From: Alphaproteobacteria bacterium
GTDB taxonomy: Bacteria; Pseudomonadota; Alphaproteobacteria; Paracaedibacterales; CAIULA01
Length of the DNA: 64,000 nucleotides
Reading direction: 5' to 3'
Assembly (NCBI GenBank): GCA_947475175.1
Contig: CANJLN010000004.1
Coordinates: 18,544 to 82,543 of the forward strand
Below the pieces are notes generated by a model. That model was given only the letters and a program-made list of their open reading frames with translations, was not told the DNA's origin and searched no databases. This document shows, piece after piece, positions 25,113 to 34,191 of this stretch (its first letter is position 1; each line of letters starts with the position of its first letter). The translations under genes were made by a program, and so were the position numbers.

Positions 25113-25478
25113 ATGGTGTTAACCCGTTTGAAAAAGAGGAGCGAGTTTTTGCAAGCCGCTGCATCAGGAGTGGTTGCTAAAAGTCAAACAGTGATTGTCC
25201 AATGTCTTCCTGTAAAAAAAGAAGATGGGGCTGCGGAAGTTAGAGTTGGATTTACAGCAAGTAAGCGGGTAGGGAATGCCGTTTGTCGAAACAGGGCAAA
25301 GCGGCGTCTTCGGGCATGGGTAGATCAACACCTAAATAAAAAAATACCGGAAGATACTGTGATGAGTTATGACTTTGTGTTTATCGCTCTACGGGCAACT
25401 GGTGATGCCGAGTTTTCCAAGCTTTCTTTTGATCTAGAGCAGAGTGTTAAACGATGTCTGCAACAAGTGCCGTGTTAG
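25113..25478 (+). CDS. rnpA: Ribonuclease P protein component
   Basis: The 121-residue protein subunit of RNase P, which assists the catalytic RNA in removing 5' leaders from tRNA precursors. The first residues VLTRLKKRSEFL and the RNR-type motif KRVGNAVCRNRAKRRLRAW are diagnostic. It stands in the expected place between rpmH and yidD. The RNase P RNA gene itself is not in this window. Confidence 0.95.
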   Translation: MVLTRLKKRSEFLQAAASGVVAKSQTVIVQCLPVKKEDGAAEVRVGFTASKRVGNAVCRNRAKRRLRAWVDQHLNKKIPEDTVMSYDFVFIALRATGDAEFSKLSFDLEQSVKRCLQQVPC

Positions 25479-25520
25479 TTTTGATAACAAACAATTTTTT
25501 CTAAACGTTAAGAGGAATAA

Positions 25521-25835
25521 ATGTCACGCTTGGTTATCTCTCTCATACATCTTTACCGCTGGGCCGTTTCTCCTTTTCTTGCACCAAGTTGTCGGTTCGA
25601 ACCGACCTGTTCCCGGTACGCAATTACATCTATTGAATTTCATGGTCTTGCAAAGGGCACATGGATGACGCTTAAAAGACTGGCTCGTTGTCATCCTTAC
25701 GAGAAATTCGCAGAAAAAATTGGAGCGAGTTGGGGATACGATCCGGTTCCTGCACCAAAACCTGCCAATCTTTCTGCTTCCACAAACCACCGCCGCGCAC
25801 CAGCGCGATCTACTACTGCACAATCAAAAATTTAA
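25521..25835 (+). CDS. yidD: Membrane protein insertion efficiency factor YidD
   Basis: A 104-residue protein with the family motif PSCRFEPTCSRYAITSIEFHG and the CHPY segment, plus an N-terminal amphipathic helix (RLVISLIHLYRWAVSPFL). YidD aids YidC-dependent membrane insertion. The C-terminal 25 residues (Pro/Ala/Arg-rich) are longer than in most relatives. It lies between rnpA and yidC as is usual. Confidence 0.95.
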   Translation: MSRLVISLIHLYRWAVSPFLAPSCRFEPTCSRYAITSIEFHGLAKGTWMTLKRLARCHPYEKFAEKIGASWGYDPVPAPKPANLSASTNHRRAPARSTTAQSKI

Positions 25836-25864
25836 ACTCAATTTATTTAACTCAAGGTTTTTTT

Positions 25865-27562
25865 ATGTCTGAGCAACGGAACTTAGTCCTAGCTGTTGGT
25901 TTATCGCTAGCGATTCTACTCGGTTTTAACTATTTTTATGAAAGACCGAAAGTCGTTGAATTGACGCATCAAATTGAGGCTGAAAAGACTCAAGCTTCCC
26001 CAAAAAAACCTGAACAAGTCGCTTCAATAGAAAAAGTTACGCGCCACGAAGCTGTTAATACAGCAGGTCGCATTGCGATTCTCACATCAAAGTTGAGTGG
26101 ATCAATTAATTTAAAAGGCGCACGGTTAGATGATCTGACGCTTGTTGGTTATCATGAAACAACAGAGCAAAATAGTGCTGAAATTACTCTTCTAAATCCT
26201 AGCAATACAACAGATGCTTATTTCGTGGATTTTGGATGGGAAGGCGAGGGGAAGCTTCCAGCTGCTGATACGGTATGGAAGGCAAAAGACAGCGCGCAGT
26301 TAAGTGCGTCACAGCCTGTTACTATTTACTGGGAAAATGGGACTGGTCTTCGTTTCGAGAGAACATTTTCCATTGATGAGAATTATTTGTTTTCGATCTC
26401 TAATCGTGTGATCAACAACAACAAAAGTGAATTCAAACTCCGTTCTTACGGTCAGGTGACCAGGGTCGGTACACCAAAGACCAGTGGGTACTACATCCTG
26501 CACGAAGGAGCCATTGGTATTATTGAAGGTCGTTTGAAAGAGTTTGACTATCCCAAATTAACCAAAGAGAAAAATATTGAACAAGCAACGACAGGCGGTT
26601 GGCTTGGGTTCACTGACAAATACTGGCTTGTAGCCCTGATTCCTGATCAAAAAGAAGCTGTTCAGACGCGCTTTAAAGGAGACCAATCGCATGAAGTTTA
26701 TACAAGTGCATTTGTGAATCCAGAGCAAATAGTAAAACCAGGTCAGACCATTGAGGTTAAGCAAAATGTTTTTGCAGGGGCTAAAATCTTACGTCTTCTT
26801 GATAGCTACGAGAGTGTTCTAGGAATAGATCGTTTTGATTTGGCGGTTGATTTTGGTTGGTTCTATTTTGTGACAAAACCACTCTTTTATGTTTTGGAGT
26901 TTTTACACCAACTGTTGGGTAACTTGGGCGGAGCAATTCTGGTCTTAACCGTTTTCGTTAAGTTATTATTTTATCCCCTTGCCAATAAGTCCTTTAAATC
27001 GATGGCACGCATGAAATCAATGCAACCTAAGATGGAAGCTCTCAAGCAACGCTACCCCAATGATAAAGCCCGCATGAATCAGGAATTAATGGACTTATAT
27101 CGCAAAGAAAAGATCAACCCGATGTCTGGGTGTTTACCTATGTTGATTCAGGCTCCGATCTTTTTCTGTTTGTACAAAGTGTTTTTTGTGACAATTGAAA
27201 TGCGTCATGCACCGTTTTTTATGTGGATTCATGACTTATCGTCTCCTGACCCAACCAGTATTTTCAATTTGTTTGGCTTGCTGCCATTTGCATCCCCTTC
27301 TTTCTTGATGATTGGTGCATGGCCTTTGATTATGGGAGCAACCATGGTCTTGCAGCAAAGAATGAATCCTCAGCCAGCAGACCCTGCGCAAGCAAAGCTG
27401 ATGATGATTATGCCGATTATGTTCACGTATCTTTTTGCATCCTTTCCAGCGGGATTGGTTATCTATTGGGCGTGGAGCAATATCTTAACCATTGCCCAAC
27501 AGTACTTCATCACAAAGCAAGCGCAAAATGCACCAGTTGTGGTTAAATCAAAGAAAAGATGA
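25865..27562 (+). CDS. yidC: Membrane protein insertase YidC
   Basis: A 565-residue proteobacterial-type YidC/Oxa1 insertase. An N-terminal membrane helix (LVLAVGLSLAILLGFNYFY), a large periplasmic beta-supersandwich domain (about 60-330) and five conserved C-terminal helices are present. The C-terminal region includes KPLFYVLEFLHQLLGNLG, the cytoplasmic MARMKSMQPKMEALKQRYPNDK hairpin and INPMSGCLPMLIQAPIFFCLYKV. The start is ATG 25865 (SEQRNLVLAVG); an upstream extension overlaps yidD and lacks family support. It overlaps engB by 4 bases. Confidence 0.96.
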   Translation: MSEQRNLVLAVGLSLAILLGFNYFYERPKVVELTHQIEAEKTQASPKKPEQVASIEKVTRHEAVNTAGRIAILTSKLSGSINLKGARLDDLTLVGYHETTEQNSAEITLLNPSNTTDAYFVDFGWEGEGKLPAADTVWKAKDSAQLSASQPVTIYWENGTGLRFERTFSIDENYLFSISNRVINNNKSEFKLRSYGQVTRVGTPKTSGYYILHEGAIGIIEGRLKEFDYPKLTKEKNIEQATTGGWLGFTDKYWLVALIPDQKEAVQTRFKGDQSHEVYTSAFVNPEQIVKPGQTIEVKQNVFAGAKILRLLDSYESVLGIDRFDLAVDFGWFYFVTKPLFYVLEFLHQLLGNLGGAILVLTVFVKLLFYPLANKSFKSMARMKSMQPKMEALKQRYPNDKARMNQELMDLYRKEKINPMSGCLPMLIQAPIFFCLYKVFFVTIEMRHAPFFMWIHDLSSPDPTSIFNLFGLLPFASPSFLMIGAWPLIMGATMVLQQRMNPQPADPAQAKLMMIMPIMFTYLFASFPAGLVIYWAWSNILTIAQQYFITKQAQNAPVVVKSKKR

Positions 27563-28203
27563 CAGAAGATCTTGATCATTTAAATGATTTCTGGGGATGG
27601 GGGCAGTGGCTCTTTACTCAGGAGTGTCAGTTTTTAAGAGGTGTCGAAAAGCTTGAGGATTTGCCAGAGTTTGGCTTGCCAGAGGTGGCTTTTGCTGGGC
27701 GATCGAACGTTGGTAAATCAAGTTTGGTGAACAGCTTAACAGGACGGCTAACCCTCGCTCGAACCTCTAACACACCGGGTCGGACTCAACAGCTAAACTT
27801 TTTCTCACTATGTGAACGTTTGTTGCTGGTTGATATGCCTGGCTATGGGTATGCCGAGGCACCTAAGACGATTATTGCTAGATGGCAAAAAATGATTAAG
27901 TTTTATCTAAAAGGGCGTCCAACCCTTCAACGTGTTTTCTTATTGATTGATAGTCGGCACGGGCTCAAAGAAAACGATATTGAGATGATGAAGATGCTGG
28001 ACGAGTCTGCTGTTTCTTATCAGATTGTTTTAACCAAAGCTGATAAAATCAAAGCCGATGAAATGACTCGTGTCCATCAAAAGACAACAGAAGCCCTTGC
28101 GAACCATTTAGCAGCGCATCCTCATGTCATTTTGACAAGCTCGGAGTCAAAAATGGGAATGGATCATCTGAAAGCTGAGATTGCCCAGTTCGCGGTGCGT
28201 TAG
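27559..28203 (+). CDS. engB: Ribosome biogenesis GTPase EngB/YsxC
   Basis: A TRAFAC-class GTPase needed for large-subunit assembly. G1 GRSNVGKSSLVNSL, the G3 DMPGYGYAEA region, G4 LTKADK and G5 TSSESK are all visible across 214 residues. The start overlaps yidC by 4 bases and it is the last gene of the rpmH-to-engB unit. The pair of palindromes at 28219 and 28291 follows and may act as transcript 3' ends. Confidence 0.95.
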   Translation: MTEDLDHLNDFWGWGQWLFTQECQFLRGVEKLEDLPEFGLPEVAFAGRSNVGKSSLVNSLTGRLTLARTSNTPGRTQQLNFFSLCERLLLVDMPGYGYAEAPKTIIARWQKMIKFYLKGRPTLQRVFLLIDSRHGLKENDIEMMKMLDESAVSYQIVLTKADKIKADEMTRVHQKTTEALANHLAAHPHVILTSSESKMGMDHLKAEIAQFAVR

Positions 28204-28218
28204 ATTTTGATTTTTTAG

Positions 28219-28241
28219 ATCCTCGGAACAAGTCCGAGGAT
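28219..28241. repeat. 23-bp palindromic intergenic repeat, copy 3
   Basis: Arms ATCCTCGGA/TCCGAGGAT with loop ACAAG, 16 bases after the engB stop and next to a TTTTTT run. Position suggests a role at the transcript end. Confidence 0.85.
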
Positions 28242-28290
28242 GACTATTTTTATTTTCGCGCTTTTTGTGCACTTGCCTATGGCAGCTGTC

Positions 28291-28313
28291 ATCCTCGGAC
28301 TTGTTCCGAGGAT
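28291..28313. repeat. 23-bp palindromic intergenic repeat, copy 4 (inverted)
   Basis: Reverse-complement orientation (loop CTTGT) of copy 3, 49 bases away. Copies 3 and 4 could pair with each other to form a longer hairpin of about 23 bp between engB and the convergent gene ending at 28349. Confidence 0.85.
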
Positions 28314-28348
28314 CTAAGCTGAGCAATCCAAAACTTAGTCGGACTCAA

Positions 28349-29386
28349 TCACCTAACCTTACTAACCTTTACCATCTCATAAAAAATACGCGCCAGGTTA
28401 TCAAGCAAAATGGCACCCTCTTGATCAGTTTTAAAATTGTGCATAGTTGAATCCACTGCTGACCCAACAACCTCGACGTGTATGTCTTTTCTGCCTGCTT
28501 TTTGCAAAGCATTATAAATCACTAGCTGTTGATACAATACAAAAGGCTGGTTGGATATGGCCAAATACTGACCTGGTTCTGGGTTGCACAAATCAAGCCA
28601 TTTATAGACGGTTGTTTCAGTTGTTGCTCGGCGCTCTTCATCTTTTCTCAATGTATGAACAAAAATAATATTTTCGTCTTTCAACGTTGGATGCTTTGAT
28701 TGAGAAAAAACAAGCTTAACCATATCTGTTTCATCTGTTGGGAGTTGTTCTGAAAAGGTCCAATCCGAGTTAAAAGCAATAATGCCATTATCCTTGTTTA
28801 AGAAAGCCTCTTTAGTTTCTCCCATGTCAGAAGTGAGCTGTCTTTCCCCTGTTAAAACAAAAACTTTGGAAAATGTGATGCGTTTTGAATCAATTAATTT
28901 GTTCAAAAAAGAAAGACGTATGCGCGCTGATTTAAGAGTACTTCCCAAGAAAAGGACACCTTTGTAAGCGCGTGATTTTGGGTTTGCTTCATTTGCGAAT
29001 TTTAAGTCATTAAGATAAATTTTTTTGATAAGATCCAGTTGATTTTGAGTCAGAGGAAAAGAAAGCTGCATTTCCCAACGTTCCTTATTATTAGGACGTT
29101 TCCAGGCTACATTAGGATTGGTTTTTCCTTGTACTGCATCGGTTATTTCTTCGAGAGATCTTGATTTCAAAGTTAGCTTTGCTTCGGGCCAATTTTTGTC
29201 AGGGGTGAGGTGGTCATTTTGAATCCGAATGCCTGTTAACCCTAAAAGTCTGACAACATCATTTGTTGCTTGATTGTTCTTGTCAAAGAAAAGGTAAAGG
29301 GAGTCTTTGTCTTCTTTTGCAGATTTAAAAAGAATGAAGCCAATGATGATAAGGATGGCGGGGACAAGATATTTCAACGGTGTCAA
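28349..29386 (-). CDS. Membrane-anchored hypothetical protein
   Basis: A 345-residue protein with one N-terminal membrane helix (YLVPAILIIIGFILF), then a soluble mixed alpha/beta domain presumably in the periplasm. GVLFLGSTLKSARIRLSFLNKL and KVFVLTGERQLTSD around residues 140-185, plus YLAISNQPFVLYQQLVIYNAL near 280-300, hint at a DUF218/SanA-like nucleotide-fold, but I am not certain. It overlaps the Fe-S oxidoreductase by 4 bases and so ends the rubrerythrin operon, where many alphaproteobacteria have a DUF3501 gene instead. The function is unknown. Confidence 0.6.
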   Translation of the reverse strand: MTPLKYLVPAILIIIGFILFKSAKEDKDSLYLFFDKNNQATNDVVRLLGLTGIRIQNDHLTPDKNWPEAKLTLKSRSLEEITDAVQGKTNPNVAWKRPNNKERWEMQLSFPLTQNQLDLIKKIYLNDLKFANEANPKSRAYKGVLFLGSTLKSARIRLSFLNKLIDSKRITFSKVFVLTGERQLTSDMGETKEAFLNKDNGIIAFNSDWTFSEQLPTDETDMVKLVFSQSKHPTLKDENIIFVHTLRKDEERRATTETTVYKWLDLCNPEPGQYLAISNQPFVLYQQLVIYNALQKAGRKDIHVEVVGSAVDSTMHNFKTDQEGAILLDNLARIFYEMVKVSKVR

Positions 29387-30717
29387 TTTATTACTCCATA
29401 AGCTTTGGCAAAGATTTCAATCGGGTGAGCTGTTGTAAAATTCTTGGCGCCTTCTTTTTCAATTCCCTGTAACAGATGCTCTCCTGCTAAAGGGCATTCT
29501 GACAATACTAACTGATTATTGTTTTTAATGGCCTGCCGGACAGCTGGTTTCCCAATTTTGATGGCTGTTTCAAAATGATCCACAGTCATTCCCCATGTGC
29601 CACCATGACCTGAACAGCGTTCAATAACGGTCACTTTTGTATCTGGAATAAGGCGTAGCATTTCAGCACCTTTTTGCCCCATGTTTTGCGCTCTGGCATG
29701 GCAAGCAAGGTGGAGAGTTATGTCTTTTCCTAAAGATTTCAATCCTTCTGTCAAACCAAAAGTTTTAGACAAAGAAACCACATACTCGCTAATGTCTTTG
29801 GTAGCATGGCTTAGCGCTTGGACATTTTCATCATGCGGTGTAATCAAAGGCCATTCTTGCTTTAGCATTAATGCGCATGAGGGAACAGGGGCAATTATGG
29901 TATACCCTTTTTCAATCCAAGGGCGGAGCTCTTTGGCAACGTGGATGGCGTTTGCGTTTACCTTTTCAAGATCACCTTGTTCCAGAGATGGCATACCGCA
30001 ACATCCTGGATAAACAACTTGAACCTCAACTCCATTATGTGCCAAGACAGCGCGAGCAGCAAGACCAAGGGATGGGTTGTTATAGTTGCCAAAACACGTG
30101 GCATAAATAACCGCTTTTTGGCCATAAGCAGGCGCATTTGTGTTGATGAGAATGGGTTCTTTTTTCGCTTGATTCACAAGGGTTTGTGAATGGAATTTTG
30201 GAATGGCGGCTTCTTTATGAATGCCAATTGTTTTTTCCATCAACGCTCGTGTGAGTTTATTATCTGCTTTGGTTGCCCAATTCGCAATAGGTGCGGCTAG
30301 GCTTGCAAATTTTCCATTGCGATCTGTTTTAGCAAGTTCTTTGCTGACAAAAGATGATTGATCTTCTTGAAACTCAGCGGCTTTGTAGCGGAGCATCAAA
30401 TGGGGAAAATCGATGTTAAACTCATGAGGAGGAACGTAGGGGCATTTGGTTAAAAAGCACATGTCACATAAAGTGCAAGCATCAACAACCGGTTTAAAGT
30501 CGAGGCTTTCTACGCTATCCAATTCACTCGTTTTGCTTTCATCAACAAGCTCAAACAAACGGGGAAAGCTGTCGCACAAATTAAAGCAACGACGGCAGCC
30601 ATGGCAAACATCAAAGACACGACGCATTTCTTCATCAATTTTTGATTGATTGACAAAGTCTGGATCAGTCCAATCAATGACATGCCTTGTTGGAGCCTCT
30701 AGGCTGCCCTCGCGCAT
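29383..30717 (-). CDS. Fe-S oxidoreductase with CCG domains (GlpC/heterodisulfide reductase type)
   Basis: A 444-residue protein with two N-terminal ferredoxin-like cysteine motifs (CHGCRRCFNLCDSFP and CTLCDMCFLTKCPYVPP, about residues 35-115) for [4Fe-4S] clusters. Two CCG domains follow (VYPGCCGMPSLEQG; ERCSGHGGTWGMTVDHFE; LACHARAQNMGQ). This is the GlpC/HdrD-like architecture that shuttles electrons to membrane quinones or thiol partners. It lies 9 bases after the rubrerythrin gene. This pairing is common in alphaproteobacteria and suggests a peroxide- or oxygen-defence electron route. Confidence 0.87.
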   Translation of the reverse strand: MREGSLEAPTRHVIDWTDPDFVNQSKIDEEMRRVFDVCHGCRRCFNLCDSFPRLFELVDESKTSELDSVESLDFKPVVDACTLCDMCFLTKCPYVPPHEFNIDFPHLMLRYKAAEFQEDQSSFVSKELAKTDRNGKFASLAAPIANWATKADNKLTRALMEKTIGIHKEAAIPKFHSQTLVNQAKKEPILINTNAPAYGQKAVIYATCFGNYNNPSLGLAARAVLAHNGVEVQVVYPGCCGMPSLEQGDLEKVNANAIHVAKELRPWIEKGYTIIAPVPSCALMLKQEWPLITPHDENVQALSHATKDISEYVVSLSKTFGLTEGLKSLGKDITLHLACHARAQNMGQKGAEMLRLIPDTKVTVIERCSGHGGTWGMTVDHFETAIKIGKPAVRQAIKNNNQLVLSECPLAGEHLLQGIEKEGAKNFTTAHPIEIFAKAYGVIN

Positions 30718-30726
30718 TTAAAACTT

Positions 30727-31149
30727 TTACGCTGCTGCTAATGTATCAAGAGCACGCTGAAAACGGCCAGCATGAGATTTTTCAGCTTTTGCTAGGGTTT
30801 CAAACCAGTCAGCAATCTCTTCAAAGCCTTCTTCGCGAGCAGACCTTGCCATGCTTGGATACATGTCTGTGTATTCATGCGTTTCGCCAGCAATTGCTGC
30901 TTTTAAGTTATCAGAGGTTTCACCAATAGGAAGACCTGTTGCCGGATCGCCAACGGCTTCTAAAAATTCAAGATGACCATGAGCGTGACCTGTTTCACCT
31001 TCAGCGGTTGAACGGAAAACACTGGCAACATCGTTGTAACCTTCGATATCTGCTTTTTGTGCGAAATAAAGATAACGACGATTGGCTTGAGATTCACCTG
31101 CGAAAGCTTCTTTTAAGTTTTCTTCGGTTTTGGTTCCTTTTAGGGACAT
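30727..31149 (-). CDS. Rubrerythrin-type diiron protein (no rubredoxin domain)
   Basis: A 140-residue ferritin-like four-helix protein with diiron ligands in the pattern EAFAGESQANRRY, STAEGETGHAHGH, AIAGETHEYTDMYP and EKSHAGRF. The C-terminal rubredoxin zinc/iron domain of classical rubrerythrin is absent, so an external electron donor is needed. The adjacent CCG oxidoreductase is a candidate. It probably reduces hydrogen peroxide. The gene starts at ATG 31149 after AAAAGGAG on the minus strand. Confidence 0.92.
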   Translation of the reverse strand: MSLKGTKTEENLKEAFAGESQANRRYLYFAQKADIEGYNDVASVFRSTAEGETGHAHGHLEFLEAVGDPATGLPIGETSDNLKAAIAGETHEYTDMYPSMARSAREEGFEEIADWFETLAKAEKSHAGRFQRALDTLAAA

Positions 31150-31272
31150 AAAAATTGACTCCTTTTAACGATAAATTCAGCATCCCCACTATGCAGAGGA
31201 GTAAGATTTAGGTCAATGGAAAAAGAGTTTGAAAAAGCCGTGTCTTTAAAGAAGAACTCTCTCTGGATTTAG

Positions 31273-31322
31273 CGGCATTTTATCGGCATACTAGGATTCT
31301 GATGAATGCCGATAAAACGCCG
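31273..31322. repeat. Long inverted repeat between cvpA end and rubrerythrin start
   Basis: The 17-base arms (31273-31289 and 31306-31322, CGGCATTTTATCGGCAT against its complement with one mismatch) enclose a 16-base loop. A further CGCCGATAAAATTTT overlaps the right side. It lies after the cvpA stop in that gene's direction and before the rubrerythrin promoter, so it may be a terminator without a T run or a regulatory site. Confidence 0.7.
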
Positions 31323-31348
31323 ATAAAATTTTCACAGAATACTAGCCC

Positions 31349-32113
31349 TCATTCACTCTCTTCTTGTGCCAACAACCGTTCCATGTCTTTGCGTTGCTTT
31401 TGAGAATAGCTTGTTTCTGGCGAAGAGGTTTGTTCTGGTGCCTTTGGTTTAAGCTCTGCTAATTTCTCAGCGGCTTTTTGCGCTTCTAGCTGAGGGTTGG
31501 CCTTTGGCAGTGGCTGTAATTGTTGTTGAAGATGTTGGTCTAAAATTGCTCCAACAACTTGATTGGCAGCTGCATTTGAAGAAGAAAGAACACCTGTTTC
31601 AGCAGAACGTTTTTGGTGTTGCTGAGCAACAAAGTCTTTCATGGAAGAAGGAAGTAGCTGAAAAACAAAGTCACTACCTTGATAAATCAAAGATGAAAAT
31701 CGACTATCTCTGAGAGATTGAGGTTGTTGAGAGCGTGTAACAAAACACCCCATAGCAATTTCAATTAAGCAGATTAGAAAAATACCGCGCCCAATGCCAA
31801 ATCCAAAACCAAGCGAGCGGTCAATTCCCCCCAAAGAACTCTGGCGAACCATGCTGGAAAAGAAATGACTAATAAGGCTAAAGATAATCAAAAACAAAAT
31901 AAAGACTGCGGCCGCGGTAACTGCATCTGCAATCATAGGATTGGCAATTTGTTGACGAGCTATGCTTTGCGCCAGAGGAAGTGCAAAAAAAGTTGCAATA
32001 CCAGCCCCTATCCAAGAAATGAGCGAGAGAATTTCACGTGTTAAACCACGCGCGATACCGATCAGAGCTGATACCAGGGCAATGCCAGCAATTCCGATAT
32101 CAATAAAATTCAT
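31349..32113 (-). CDS. cvpA: CvpA family membrane protein
   Basis: A 254-residue protein whose N-terminal 150 residues form the CvpA domain of four membrane helices (FIDIGIAGIALVSALIGIARGLTREILSLISWIGAG; GGIDRSLGFGFGIGRG). It is followed by a cytoplasmic Gln/Pro/Glu-rich tail predicted to be partly coiled. CvpA supports envelope integrity and colicin V production in enterobacteria; its biochemical role is unclear. purF, its frequent neighbour, is not here; a nitroreductase precedes it 9 bases upstream. Confidence 0.88.
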   Translation of the reverse strand: MNFIDIGIAGIALVSALIGIARGLTREILSLISWIGAGIATFFALPLAQSIARQQIANPMIADAVTAAAVFILFLIIFSLISHFFSSMVRQSSLGGIDRSLGFGFGIGRGIFLICLIEIAMGCFVTRSQQPQSLRDSRFSSLIYQGSDFVFQLLPSSMKDFVAQQHQKRSAETGVLSSSNAAANQVVGAILDQHLQQQLQPLPKANPQLEAQKAAEKLAELKPKAPEQTSSPETSYSQKQRKDMERLLAQEESE

Positions 32114-32122
32114 AAAATCTCC

Positions 32123-32713
32123 CTAAGCAATCTGGCATGCTTCTTTGAAATCGAGTCTTGGAGAGCGTGGAAATAACTTTTCCTCGACACCATAACCCAG
32201 ATTACATAAGAAATTAGATTGAATAGTCGTTCCTTTAAAGAAGACTTCATCTACTTTTTGATTGTCAAAACCAGACATGGGACCACAATCAAGACCAAGA
32301 GCACGAGCTGCCATCATAAAATAAGCGGCTTGCAACGTCCCATTTCGAAAAGCTGTGGTTGCAGCCAAAGTGGCATTTGTATTAAACCAAGATTTTGCAT
32401 CTGCATGAGGAAACAATTGGGGTAGCTTTTCGTAAAATTCTGAATCATGTCCAAATATGGCTGTAACAGGTGCCGTCATCGTTTTTTCAAAATTGGCTTC
32501 TGGTAAGCAAGATTTAAGTTTTTCTTTGGCACTTTGGGATTTCACAAAAATAACTCTAAGGGGGGAGCAGTTCGCACTGGTAGGCCCCATTTTTGTTAAA
32601 TCATATATTTTTAGCAACAGCTCATCGCTGATTTCTTTTGGTTGCCAAAAGGAATGAGTTCGAGCAGACAAAAATAATTGATCAATCGATTCCAGAGCTA
32701 TAGGATCTGCCAT
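32123..32713 (-). CDS. Nitroreductase family protein, RutE/HadB-like
   Basis: A 196-residue FMN-dependent NAD(P)H reductase of the subgroup containing 3-hydroxypropanoate dehydrogenase RutE and YdfG-like partners. Landmarks are [61 protein letters not shown] and LCNLGYG. A rut pyrimidine-degradation operon is not seen nearby, so it may act on quinones or other carbonyl or nitro compounds. It is cotranscribed with cvpA downstream and, probably, the lytic transglycosylase upstream. Confidence 0.87.
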   Translation of the reverse strand: MADPIALESIDQLFLSARTHSFWQPKEISDELLLKIYDLTKMGPTSANCSPLRVIFVKSQSAKEKLKSCLPEANFEKTMTAPVTAIFGHDSEFYEKLPQLFPHADAKSWFNTNATLAATTAFRNGTLQAAYFMMAARALGLDCGPMSGFDNQKVDEVFFKGTTIQSNFLCNLGYGVEEKLFPRSPRLDFKEACQIA

Positions 32714-32721
32714 AAAAAAAT

Positions 32722-33426
32722 TTATCTCCGATTAGTATAATGTTTTAAAACGCCAGCACCAGGCCCCATAACGATTTTCACAAGAGGTCGTTTTGGTTGT
32801 GTTGTCGAAGGTTCAGAGTTACTCCAGCTTACAGTTTCACTGGTTGGCATCTCGTAGCTTTCGCCTTTTGTGTCAGCCCAAGCGGAATAGACTTTATGCT
32901 TATACGTTGTATGATAAACAGAAGAGCTGGAATGATAATATTTCACTGCTGCCTCCCATGAACCATGCTGGGCATACAATATTTTCATTAATTTTGCAGC
33001 ATAAGCAATATTATTATAAGGCGTTAATATATCACCAATGTTATTGAATTTTGGTCCATGAGATTGAAGATTGATCTGCATGCAACCAATATTGATGTTT
33101 TTAACACCTTTTGCTTTTAATTTTTGAATATGCTGAACAGCTGCTTCTTTGGTTGAAAAGAACCGTGATTTTTTCTGTGCATTAACGGCCCACGGAGACT
33201 TTTTAGATTCAACCGTCGCAATGGCCAAAAGCAATTTTTCTGGAATATTGTGAACCTTTTCAAAGTGACTGATCAATTCTTTACAGTTCGTTGAACTTTC
33301 CAGAGATCCTGCAGTCGCGAGTTTTGTATGAAGAGGAACCTTAACAGCAGCTATTGCTTGATCAGACATAAATCCGCTAACAAGCAATGTTGCGACTGAA
33401 AAGTAAACTATATTTTTAATTATCAA
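32722..33426 (-). CDS. Secreted lytic transglycosylase (SLT/VirB1-like)
   Basis: A 234-residue exported murein hydrolase. A signal peptide ([26 protein letters not shown]) precedes an SLT domain. The catalytic Glu lies in [14 protein letters not shown], with [13 protein letters not shown] and [15 protein letters not shown] following. The C-terminal 50 residues are Ser/Pro-rich and end in a basic segment. It cleaves glycan strands to 1,6-anhydro ends. VirB1-like enzymes can also open the wall for secretion systems, but no vir genes are present here. It overlaps nfu by 11 bases. Confidence 0.88.
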   Translation of the reverse strand: MIIKNIVYFSVATLLVSGFMSDQAIAAVKVPLHTKLATAGSLESSTNCKELISHFEKVHNIPEKLLLAIATVESKKSPWAVNAQKKSRFFSTKEAAVQHIQKLKAKGVKNINIGCMQINLQSHGPKFNNIGDILTPYNNIAYAAKLMKILYAQHGSWEAAVKYYHSSSSVYHTTYKHKVYSAWADTKGESYEMPTSETVSWSNSEPSTTQPKRPLVKIVMGPGAGVLKHYTNRR

Positions 33427-33976
33427 CTTGTCTTACCTCCGTAACCTCAGGAACATAATGCTTTAGCATATTTTCAATTCCTGATTTTAAAGTTGCTGTT
33501 GAGCTTGGACATCCTGCGCAAGCTCCCTGCATTTTTAGGTACACGATGCCATCCTCATCAAAGGAGTCAAAAATAATATCTCCTCCATCTTGGGCAACGG
33601 CTGGACGAATACGCGTATCTAAAAGTTCTTTTATCTGTTTAACAATTGGATCCGAATCTTCATTGACAACTAATTTTTTCTCGACCTTTTCTAAAAATAC
33701 AGGAAAATCGTTAACAAATAGTTCCATTATCGTTCCAAGAAGCAAAGATTTTAAAAAAAACCAATCTGCTTCTGGATTTTTGGTGACTGTAATAAAGTCT
33801 GATCCTAGGAAAACTCCCTCTACACCGTCAATGGCCAAAAGGCGCTTAGAAAAGGGAGATGTTTCGCATGATGATCCAGCTGCGAACGACATGGGAGACA
33901 GATCCCCCATAACAGAACGGCCTGGCATAAATTTTAAACACTCTGGATTCGGCGTTTCTTCGGTTTGAATGAACAA
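33416..33976 (-). CDS. Nfu-type Fe-S cluster scaffold/carrier
   Basis: A 186-residue protein with an N-terminal Nfu_N domain (FIQTEETPNPECLKFMPGR; FVNDFPVFLEK region) and a C-terminal NifU domain. The NifU domain carries the cluster-binding CAGCPSS motif (RPAVAQDGGDIIF...MQGACAGCPSSTATLKSGIENML). It matches mitochondrial Nfu1 and alphaproteobacterial NfuA-like carriers that deliver [4Fe-4S] clusters to client proteins such as lipoyl synthase. It is first in a minus-strand run that includes the lytic transglycosylase. Confidence 0.94.
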   Translation of the reverse strand: MFIQTEETPNPECLKFMPGRSVMGDLSPMSFAAGSSCETSPFSKRLLAIDGVEGVFLGSDFITVTKNPEADWFFLKSLLLGTIMELFVNDFPVFLEKVEKKLVVNEDSDPIVKQIKELLDTRIRPAVAQDGGDIIFDSFDEDGIVYLKMQGACAGCPSSTATLKSGIENMLKHYVPEVTEVRQVDN

Positions 33977-34191
33977 ATCTTGAGGTTTCCCTTATTAAAA
34001 TTTCTTCATACATTAAATCATTTTGAATTGTTTGTCAAATTCATTGGATTCTTAAGGTCTATCAGGAGTTCAAGTTACTGTTTCTTTAATACTCAATTAT
34101 ATTTATTGAATACAAAAATTGATTTTTTTGCGAAAAGACCACGAAAGAGCTATAAGGGATGAAAGAACAACGAGGTAGCTAAGGTTCGTTA

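Noticed and set aside
25688..25864. Longer N-terminus for YidC
   Set aside because: The 59-residue extension is the out-of-frame translation of yidD; YidC begins at ATG 25865 with its first membrane helix.
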